In this document: piece by piece, positions 1 to 5,419 of the stretch
Layout: every line of letters starts with the position of its first letter
Numbering within the stretch: position 1 is the stretch's first letter
From: JBDTRY01 sp039931435
GTDB lineage: Bacteria > Acidobacteriota > Thermoanaerobaculia > Gp7-AA8
Direction of reading: 5' to 3'
NCBI GenBank assembly: GCA_039931435.1
Contig: JBDTRY010000147.1
Coordinates: forward strand, 1 to 9,480
DNA: 9,480 nucleotides
Position numbers and translations under genes: made by a program
The notes under the pieces: generated by a model
The model's database searches: none
What the model was told of the DNA's origin: nothing
Seen by the model: only the letters and a program-made list of their open reading frames with translations

Positions 1-450
1 GATCCAGTAATTCATCGTATCCAGAGCCACCAGCCGCGGCCTCTGCGTCTGCCCGAGAACGTCGAACTGGAGATCGGGGTCGATGTTGGCGAGGAAGAGG
101 ACGTCCGGAGAGGTGAACGCTGACGGGAGCTGCGGTCTGAAATCGGCGAATACGTTCAGCTGCGTTTCCCTGGTGTCGGCGACGTTGAGATCGTAGCCGT
201 ACTCGCCTCTCCAGAAAAACGTCTTTCCGGGAACTCTTTCTATTCCGGAGGTATCGATCTGCCGCCCCTGAAAGACCTCCAGGTCTTTCTCGGTGAAATC
301 CTCTCCGACGATGGCCACGACCTGCACCGGTGAGAAAAACGAAGCAGCCACGGAAAAATACGTGGCCGAGCCACCGATGACGCGCTCGGCCCGGCCGAAG
401 GGCGTGGCAATACTATCGAAGGCAACACTTCCAACTACGAGTATGGACAA
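1..450 (-). CDS. PfkB-family carbohydrate/nucleoside kinase, N-terminal part (cut by window edge)
   Basis: The first 150 residues of a PfkB (ribokinase-like) kinase are visible; the C-terminal half, with the catalytic Asp region (GAGD-type motif), lies outside the window. The protein opens with a beta strand (SILVVGSVAFDSI). Residues 26-37 (GGSATYFSVAAS) match the family's glycine-rich signature 1 near the sugar site, with Tyr where many members have Asn. The stretch FLANIDPDLQ (119-128) and DTMNYW (144-149) resemble a subgroup of 'sugar kinases' in Acidobacteria-like genomes; this is from memory. The start is TTG at 450, chosen because a strong AAGGAG lies 8 bases upstream and the reading begins exactly at the first strand of the fold. 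The gene follows the methylthioadenosine phosphorylase by 46 bases, so a substrate linked to nucleoside or 5-deoxy/methylthio-ribose salvage is plausible. The actual substrate cannot be read from this half. Confidence 0.85.
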   Translation of the reverse strand, partial: MSILVVGSVAFDSIATPFGRAERVIGGSATYFSVAASFFSPVQVVAIVGEDFTEKDLEVFQGRQIDTSGIERVPGKTFFWRGEYGYDLNVADTRETQLNVFADFRPQLPSAFTSPDVLFLANIDPDLQFDVLGQTQRPRLVALDTMNYWI

Positions 451-458
451 GAGTCAGT

Positions 459-464
459 CTCCTT
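459..464 (-). promoter_or_regulatory. Ribosome binding site deciding a TTG start for the PfkB kinase
   Basis: On the minus strand this reads AAGGAG, 8 bases before the TTG at 450-448. There is no ATG or GTG in a suitable place near the beginning of the PfkB fold, so this site fixes the unusual start codon. Confidence 0.7.
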
Positions 465-496
465 CAGAAGCGATGCGATGAGGACCGCAGTGCAGT

Positions 497-1360
497 TCAG
501 ATGTACCTGGAGATGATCGGCCCGAGACGCTCTTTCGTTTCTTCGGGAATCATGGCCCGGTCGGTGATGATGGCGTACTGCATGGCCGAGGCGCAGGGAC
601 AGGTGCGCTGGCGGCGAGCGAGACGCGGTACGACATCGAGAATGATGGAGGCAGCCGTGCCGGCATTTTTCTGGAGGTAGCCGATGACCTGCTCCACCGT
701 GACGTGTTGCTCGGTCTCGTGCCAGCAATCGTAATCAGTGACCAGGGCCAGCGTCGAGTAGCAGATCTCTGCTTCGCGGGCCAGCTTTGCTTCCTGCACG
801 TTCGTCATGCCGATGACATCCACTCCCCAGGAGCGATAGAGGAACGATTCGGCGCGCGTTGAAAACTGTGGCCCCTCCATGCACAGATACGTCCCACCGA
901 CGTGGACCGTGGCGCCGGAGTTACGGGCCGAATGCGAAAGGACGTCGAGGACCTCCTCGCAGATGGGATAGGCCAGGGAGACGTGTGCTGCGATGCCATC
1001 GCCGAAGAACGTATCTGCACGATGTCTCGTTCGATCGATGAACTGATCCGGCAGCACCAGGTCGGTGGGCCGATACTCCTCCTTCATCGATCCCACTGCG
1101 GAGGCCGAGACGATCTGTTCCACCCCGAGAAGTTTCATCCCGTAGATGTTTGCCCGGAAGTTGATCTCGCTGGGAAGACGGCGGTGCCCCCTTCCGTGCC
1201 GGGAAAGAAATATGACACGCTGCCCTTCGATCTCGCCGACGATGAAGGCATCGGAGGGCTTGCCGAAGGGCGTGTCGATGGCGCGTTCTTCGAGAACACG
1301 AATGCCCTCGATCTCATAAAGTCCGGAGCCGCCGATCACTCCTACGGTCGATTCGGACAT
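497..1360 (-). CDS. mtnP: S-methyl-5'-thioadenosine phosphorylase (MTAP family)
   Basis: This cytosolic enzyme splits methylthioadenosine with phosphate into adenine and 5-methylthioribose-1-phosphate, clearing a by-product of polyamine or other SAM-dependent reactions. The 287 residues match the usual family length. Visible motifs are the phosphate-binding GVIGGSGLY (7-15), SRHGRGH (53-59), the SASAVGS turn (85-91), YLCMEGPQFSTRAES (158-172), MTNVQEAKLAREAEICY (185-201) and TDYDCWH (208-214). The Asp pair D209/D211 in the last motif is characteristic of MTAP, where ordinary purine nucleoside phosphorylases have Asn. A CPC motif (254-256) near the C-terminus resembles the CxC motif of archaeal MTAP II. 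Methylthioinosine or 5'-deoxyadenosine are possible alternative substrates, since close bacterial relatives differ in preference. The open frame continues upstream, but ATG 1360 has an AGGAGG 10 bases ahead and starts right at the fold. It lies 46 bases after the oxidoreductase. Confidence 0.93.
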   Translation of the reverse strand: MSESTVGVIGGSGLYEIEGIRVLEERAIDTPFGKPSDAFIVGEIEGQRVIFLSRHGRGHRRLPSEINFRANIYGMKLLGVEQIVSASAVGSMKEEYRPTDLVLPDQFIDRTRHRADTFFGDGIAAHVSLAYPICEEVLDVLSHSARNSGATVHVGGTYLCMEGPQFSTRAESFLYRSWGVDVIGMTNVQEAKLAREAEICYSTLALVTDYDCWHETEQHVTVEQVIGYLQKNAGTAASIILDVVPRLARRQRTCPCASAMQYAIITDRAMIPEETKERLGPIISRYI

Positions 1361-1370
1361 CGTGGCCTTA

Positions 1371-1376
1371 CCTCCT
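1371..1376 (-). promoter_or_regulatory. Strong ribosome binding site of mtnP
   Basis: The minus strand reads AGGAGG, a perfect anti-SD match, 10 bases before ATG 1360. It settles the start although the frame is open for another 380 bases upstream inside the oxidoreductase gene. Confidence 0.75.
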
Positions 1377-1406
1377 GCCTTCCTGTACGGGTTGTCGTTT
1401 GCTCTT

Positions 1407-2357
1407 CTAAGGCCGGAGTGGAGCCATCGATTCTTCGATGGCCTGCCGCACGCGAATGGCCAGACGCAGAGCCTCCAGCCCATCCTCACCGGCCACGAGT
1501 GGTCGCGACCGGGTGCGGACGCAGTCCAGAAAACTCTCCAGCTCGGCGCGTAACGGTTCCTTCTTCTCCACCTCGATGCCGATGGGTTGAATGGAGCGGC
1601 CGTCGGCACCCTCCACAAGGCGGTAGCCTTTGACGTCCTGCTCCTTGGTGTCCACGGAAATGTAGGAGTCATGTCCGAAAAAGCGGATTTTGCGCACACG
1701 TTCGCTGGAGACGCGGCTGGCCGTGAGATTGGCCACAGCACCGTTGTCCAGCAAGAGTCGGACGTTGGCGATGTCCACCTTGTCGGTGAGCACCGGCACT
1801 CCCACGGCGTCGACCTTTTCCACGGCGCGGCCGAGCAGCGAGAGCACCAGATTGAGGTCGTGGATCATGAGGTCGAGGAGCACGTCGATGTCCAGCGATC
1901 GGGAGGCGAAGACTCCCAGGCGCTGGGCCTCGACAAAGCGCGGGGACTCCAGCATCGAGGCGATGGCTACGATGGCCGGGTTGTAGCGCTCAACGTGACC
2001 GACCTGGACGATCCGGCCCTTCGCTGCCGCCGTGGCAATGAGCCTCGCGGCGTCCTCGATCGTCACCGTCACCGGCTTTTCGATCATGACGTCGCACCCG
2101 GCCTCCAGCAACACTGAAGCGACCTCGTAGTGGGAACTGGTGGGCGTGGCCACCACTGCGCAGTCCACTGCCTCGGCCAGATTCTCGACCGTATCGAACC
2201 GTCGCCGCCCCAGCGTGGCGGAGATCTCGGCGGCAACGGCATCGTCAGGCTCGACGAACCCGATCACTTCGGCATCGGCAATCTCGGTAAGCACACGCGT
2301 GTGCAGACGGCCGAGGTAACCCGTCCCCACCACTCCAATTCTGATTCTGTCGGTCAT
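1407..2357 (-). CDS. Gfo/Idh/MocA-family NAD(P)-dependent oxidoreductase in the lipid A cluster (GnnA-like candidate)
   Basis: A 316-residue two-domain oxidoreductase. The N-terminal Rossmann fold shows GVVGTGYLGRLH (8-19), with the GxGxxG nucleotide loop, and an acidic residue after the second strand (VEPDD, 35-39). The EKP motif (93-95) supplies the conserved Lys of the family. VGHVERYNPA (119-128) opens the C-terminal alpha/beta substrate domain, and DLMIHDLN (162-169) carries the conserved Asp and His around the active site. Family members oxidise or reduce hydroxyls of sugars, often nucleotide sugars. The gene comes 53 bases after lpxA on the same strand. In organisms with GnnA, a member of this family oxidises the 3-hydroxyl of UDP-GlcNAc before transamination by GnnB, so a role on the lipid A precursor is possible; no GnnB-like aminotransferase is seen here. 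I chose ATG 2357, with GGAAG 5 bases upstream, over an in-frame TTG at 2387, because it begins just before the first strand. Confidence 0.9.
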   Translation of the reverse strand: MTDRIRIGVVGTGYLGRLHTRVLTEIADAEVIGFVEPDDAVAAEISATLGRRRFDTVENLAEAVDCAVVATPTSSHYEVASVLLEAGCDVMIEKPVTVTIEDAARLIATAAAKGRIVQVGHVERYNPAIVAIASMLESPRFVEAQRLGVFASRSLDIDVLLDLMIHDLNLVLSLLGRAVEKVDAVGVPVLTDKVDIANVRLLLDNGAVANLTASRVSSERVRKIRFFGHDSYISVDTKEQDVKGYRLVEGADGRSIQPIGIEVEKKEPLRAELESFLDCVRTRSRPLVAGEDGLEALRLAIRVRQAIEESMAPLRP

Positions 2358-2410
2358 CAGCTCTTCCGGCCTCTCCGTCAATTCCAATATTCGATTGTGC
2401 AGTTCGACAA

Positions 2411-3193
2411 TCAGCGGATGATTCCACGACTGGAGCCGCGCACGAACTCGACGAGGTAGCGTACCTCTCGAATCTCACCAAGCTCCTGCTCGATCCGGGT
2501 CAGGGCCTCTTCGAGCTTCAGATGCGAGCGGACCAGAATGCGATAGGCCTTCTGCAGCGCCTGCACGGCGGGCTCCGAAAACGATTTCCGCTGCAGCCCG
2601 ATTGTGTTCACACCGTAAGTTTTTGCGGAACGATTCCCCACGGTCTTCACGTAGGGAAGAACGTCCTGCGTTGCCACGGTGAAGCCACCGATGAAGGCGT
2701 GCTCTCCAACGCGGCAGAACTGATGCACGGCACTGAATGCGCCTATGGTGGCGTGATCGCCGACCGCGACGTGACCGGCCAGAGTAGCGCCATTGGCGAA
2801 GATCGTATGAGACCCGACGTGGCAGTCGTGTGCCACGTGCGAGTAAGCCATGAAAAAATTGTCCGAACCGATCTCGGTCAATCCACCGCCGCCGGCCGTT
2901 CCCCGATTGATCGTTACGAACTCGCGAAAAGTGTTGCCATCGCCGATGCGCAACTCGGTCATCTCTCCGCCGAACTTCAGATCCTGCGGCTGCGTGCCGA
3001 TCGAGACCTGGCCCACGATGTTGTTCTGGCGGCCGATGACTACCGGGCCCTCGATGCGGGTGAAGGGGCCGACCGATGAATCGTCCCCTATCTGCACGCC
3101 GGGACCGATGAACACGAACGGGCCGATCTCGACGTCGCTGCCGATTTCCGCAGCCTCATCGATGACGGCCGAGGGATGGATCCGGGAACTCAT
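2411..3193 (-). CDS. lpxA: Acyl-ACP--UDP-N-acetylglucosamine O-acyltransferase
   Basis: This cytosolic trimeric enzyme carries out the first step of lipid A synthesis: it moves a 3-hydroxyacyl chain from ACP to the 3-position of UDP-GlcNAc. The 260 residues compare with 262 in E. coli. Residues 1 to about 185 form left-handed beta-helix hexapeptide coils (IGPFVFIGPGVQIG and similar), and the rest is the C-terminal helical part ending RGLIR-like (RGIIR). The catalytic His in HVAHDC is H122 (E. coli H125), the GGGL loop is at 101-105, and QDLKF (70-74) corresponds to the substrate-binding QDLKY. Gly at 170 corresponds to E. coli G173, the acyl-length ruler, which suggests a long hydroxyacyl donor. 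N96 replaces E. coli H99, and R188 stands near E. coli H191. Its ATG overlaps the fabZ stop as ATGA, with AGGGG just upstream, so translation is probably coupled. Confidence 0.96.
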   Translation of the reverse strand: MSSRIHPSAVIDEAAEIGSDVEIGPFVFIGPGVQIGDDSSVGPFTRIEGPVVIGRQNNIVGQVSIGTQPQDLKFGGEMTELRIGDGNTFREFVTINRGTAGGGGLTEIGSDNFFMAYSHVAHDCHVGSHTIFANGATLAGHVAVGDHATIGAFSAVHQFCRVGEHAFIGGFTVATQDVLPYVKTVGNRSAKTYGVNTIGLQRKSFSEPAVQALQKAYRILVRSHLKLEEALTRIEQELGEIREVRYLVEFVRGSSRGIIR

Positions 3194-3636
3194 CTGGACC
3201 CCTGCCGGTCCACAAGAACGCTCATCAGATCCGCCTCGGCCACAAGCGTGTCGCCCACGCGCGCCTCGCCGTGGAATCGGCCGGTGCTGGCACGTCGCTG
3301 CAGCAACTTCACTTCTATAATGAGCTGGTCGCCGGGGACGACCGGTTTGCGGAAACGGGCTTTGTCGATTCCGCCGAAAAAGAAGAGTTTGTCGTCGCGC
3401 TCGGCCATGTTCTGCATCGCCAGGATCGCTCCACACTGGGCCATGGCCTCGATGATCAGCACGCCGGGCATGACCGGGGAACCCGGAAAGTGTCCCTGAA
3501 AAAACTGTTCGTTCGCCGTGACGTTCTTCAGCCCGACGATGCGCGTCTCCCCTTCGATCTCCAGGACGCGATCGACGAGCAGCATCGGATAGCGATGCGG
3601 CAGCAGGTTCATGATCTGTTCAATATTCAGAATCAT
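3190..3636 (-). CDS. fabZ: 3-hydroxyacyl-[acyl-carrier-protein] dehydratase
   Basis: FabZ removes water from (3R)-hydroxyacyl-ACP to give trans-2-enoyl-ACP in fatty acid elongation. It competes with LpxA and LpxD for the same hydroxyacyl-ACP, which explains why the gene sits between them. The 148 residues are a standard single hot-dog fold. Motifs are LPHRYPMLLVDRV (12-24) and the helix segment GHFPGSPVMPGVLIIEAMAQ (48-67), which carries the catalytic pair H49 and E63. The C-terminal strands include FFGGIDKARFRKPVVPGDQL. The ATG begins immediately after the lpxD TGA with no gap, and GGAAGAG inside the lpxD end can serve as ribosome site. The stop overlaps the lpxA start. Both junctions indicate one transcript and coupled translation. 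Confidence 0.97.
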   Translation of the reverse strand: MILNIEQIMNLLPHRYPMLLVDRVLEIEGETRIVGLKNVTANEQFFQGHFPGSPVMPGVLIIEAMAQCGAILAMQNMAERDDKLFFFGGIDKARFRKPVVPGDQLIIEVKLLQRRASTGRFHGEARVGDTLVAEADLMSVLVDRQGSR

Positions 3637-4683
3637 TCAGTCTCTCTCTTCCGGCGCGAGGTTCTCCGCACTGATCTCGCAAGCCTTCTCCAGGCGTTTC
3701 AATCGCTGCATGATTTCAGGCAGCCGGTGAATCATGGCTTCCGACCGGAGGGACTGACGCAGCGGACGAGCCGGACTGCCCGCCAGCGTTACCGGTCCAT
3801 CCCAGTCCTTCATTACCGCCGCCTGCGCCCCGGCCTGCACCCGGGAGCCGAGCTTGAGATGCCCGGACACGCCGGCCTGTCCCCCGAAAACGCAATAGTC
3901 GCCAATCTCGGTCGAGCCGGCGATTCCGACCTGGGCCACGATCAGGCAGTGACGACCGATGCGGACGTTATGCCCGATCTGTACGAGATTGTCGATTTTG
4001 GTTCCCGTGCCGATGACGGTTTCTCCGAGGGCTGCCCGATCGATGGTCGTGCCGGCTCCGACTTCCACGTCATCCTCGATGCGCACGATCCCAATCTGTC
4101 TGATTTTGTTGTGGACGCCTTCATGTGTGGCGAACCCGAACCCGTCGCTGCCGATCACCGCCCCGGCGTGCACGACGCAGCGATTGCCGATCTGGCAATC
4201 GCGGTAAACGCTGACGTTTGCGTAGAGGGTCGATCCACTGCCGATACTCACACCCTGTCCAATGGAGACTCCGGAGTGAATCGACACGCCTTCGCCGATG
4301 ACGGCGTTCTCGCCGATGGACACGAACGGACCGATGGAGACGTTTGCCCCCAGACGGGCGGAGGGAGCGACGGCACTCAGCGGCGAGACGACGGGGTCAC
4401 TCTCCGCTGGCGCAAACCATTGCTCCAGGACCTGGGCGAACGCATAGTAGGGATCGCTGACGCGAATCCAGCAACGAGAATCTCCCGCTGTGTTCTCCGG
4501 CACCAGCACAGCTCCGGCAGCGGTTCCTTCCAGAAGCCCGAGGTACTTCGGATTGGCCAGGAAGCTCAAATCATCGTCGCCGGCCTCGGCCAGAGAGCGG
4601 ACGCCATGAATCAGGCGTTGTAGATCTCCTGTGCAGATTCCTCCGGTCAATGTGACTATTTCCTGGAGTGAGACGGACGGCAT
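3637..4683 (-). CDS. lpxD: UDP-3-O-acylglucosamine N-acyltransferase
   Basis: LpxD adds the second hydroxyacyl chain, to the 2-amino group of the UDP-sugar, in the third step of lipid A synthesis. The 348 residues (341 in E. coli) show three parts. Residues 1 to about 100 are the uridine-binding domain, with SFLANPKY (40-47) lining up with E. coli residues around F41 and N44-Y47. About 105-300 is a left-handed beta-helix with GSDGFGFA (178-185) and the catalytic H238 in IGHNV. About 305-345 is a C-terminal helix ([16 protein letters not shown]). The start at ATG 4683 gives MPSVSLQEI, matching the E. coli beginning MPSIRL. A second in-frame ATG at 4692 would add three residues. Neither start has a recognisable Shine-Dalgarno, and an intrinsic terminator separates the gene from skp upstream, so lpxD probably has its own promoter. 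Confidence 0.96.
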   Translation of the reverse strand: MPSVSLQEIVTLTGGICTGDLQRLIHGVRSLAEAGDDDLSFLANPKYLGLLEGTAAGAVLVPENTAGDSRCWIRVSDPYYAFAQVLEQWFAPAESDPVVSPLSAVAPSARLGANVSIGPFVSIGENAVIGEGVSIHSGVSIGQGVSIGSGSTLYANVSVYRDCQIGNRCVVHAGAVIGSDGFGFATHEGVHNKIRQIGIVRIEDDVEVGAGTTIDRAALGETVIGTGTKIDNLVQIGHNVRIGRHCLIVAQVGIAGSTEIGDYCVFGGQAGVSGHLKLGSRVQAGAQAAVMKDWDGPVTLAGSPARPLRQSLRSEAMIHRLPEIMQRLKRLEKACEISAENLAPEERD

Positions 4684-4690
4684 GGGGGGC

Positions 4691-4696
4691 ATTGTA
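4691..4696 (-). promoter_or_regulatory. Possible -10 element of lpxD (leaderless start)
   Basis: The minus strand reads TACAAT (5 of 6 to TATAAT), followed by 7 bases and then the A of the preferred lpxD ATG at 4683. If used, transcription would begin at or next to the start codon. The best -35 at 17 bases spacing is only CGGACT, so the case is weak. It is supported mainly by the upstream terminator and the lack of any SD sequence. Confidence 0.25.
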
Positions 4697-4760
4697 TCGG
4701 ATGCAGCCAGCCCAGTCCGCCGGCGAGATACGGCCAGCCGGACTTCGTTTGGGCACAGAA

Positions 4761-4794
4761 GAAAATGAAAACGCCCCCGTTTGCGGGGGCGCTT
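4761..4794 (-). terminator. Rho-independent terminator after skp/ompH
   Basis: In the minus-strand RNA the arms CGCCCCCG (4791-4784) and CGGGGGCG (4779-4772) pair perfectly around a CAAA loop. G-U and two A-U pairs extend the stem below. A U-rich run follows (UUUUCAUUUUCUU). It sits 22 bases after the skp stop codon and about 80 bases before lpxD, so it should end or attenuate the bamA-skp transcript. The + strand orientation has an A-rich rather than T-rich tail, which gives the direction. Confidence 0.88.
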
Positions 4795-4816
4795 CGAAGT
4801 AAAGAGGAGACGTTCT

Positions 4817-5347
4817 TTATTTTGCTGGTGCTTTGGTCTGGGCGTCGTTGAAACGCTTGATGACAGTGTCGGTGATATCGACGGCATCGGAGGCGTAAAC
4901 CAGACCGGACTCGAATTTGTTGAAGATCACTGCAAAGCCCATCTCCTTGCCGAGATCCTGGATGACGGGCATGATCTTCTGCTCCAGGTCGGCCAGCGAA
5001 CGGTCGCGGGCTTCCTGAAGTTCTCGATCAGCATCCTGAGCGTAGCGCTGCAGGGCGACCTTCTTGTCGGTGAACTGCTTGTTGAGCTCAGCGAGCTTGT
5101 CCTGGCTCAGAGAAAGCTGCTTGGAATTGATCTGGCCCTCGATGGAGGTCAGATCGTCCTGCATTTTCTTTGCTTGAGCGGCTTTCTGATCCTGGACTTT
5201 CTTCAGTCCTTCCAGCGCGGCCTTGCCGGCCGTGGACTCCTGAAGAACTTTCTGGACGTTGATTACGGCGATACGGGCTGGCGGTGTCTGCGCAAACAGC
5301 GGCACCGAAACGATCGCTGCGAGAGCGAAGACTAAAGACCTTTTCAT
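4817..5347 (-). CDS. skp: Skp/OmpH-family periplasmic chaperone
   Basis: A 176-residue OmpH-family protein. Skp trimers bind unfolded outer-membrane proteins in the periplasm and hand them to the BAM complex. The N-terminal signal peptide (KR followed by [17 protein letters not shown]) has a likely cut around residue 19-20. A beta segment [15 protein letters not shown] (24-38) precedes a long charged helical hairpin, about 40-130, rich in Lys, Gln, Asp and Glu with heptad-like spacing. The C-terminal segment [27 protein letters not shown] closes the small beta body. These are the classic parts of the family. The start at 5347 has AGAAGGAGA 4 bases upstream. The gene lies 72 bases after bamA, its functional partner, and is followed directly by a strong terminator. 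Confidence 0.94.
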   Translation of the reverse strand: MKRSLVFALAAIVSVPLFAQTPPARIAVINVQKVLQESTAGKAALEGLKKVQDQKAAQAKKMQDDLTSIEGQINSKQLSLSQDKLAELNKQFTDKKVALQRYAQDADRELQEARDRSLADLEQKIMPVIQDLGKEMGFAVIFNKFESGLVYASDAVDITDTVIKRFNDAQTKAPAK

Positions 5348-5419
5348 GAAATCTCCTTCTGAACTGTCTGGAACGGGGTCTGTTGAACGAATTCTGTAAA
5401 CGTCTAAATCGACTGTTTT

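Noticed and set aside
1361..1741. N-terminal extension of the MTAP frame into the oxidoreductase gene
   Set aside because: It would overlap a solid gene by over 300 bases and has Trp/Arg/Pro-rich out-of-frame character. The AGGAGG before ATG 1360 gives the natural start.
3271..4623. A 450-codon open frame on the plus strand opposite fabZ and lpxD
   Set aside because: It mirrors the codon bias of two well-supported genes, shows low-complexity His/Asp/Gly-rich composition and no recognisable motif. I see no ribosome site.
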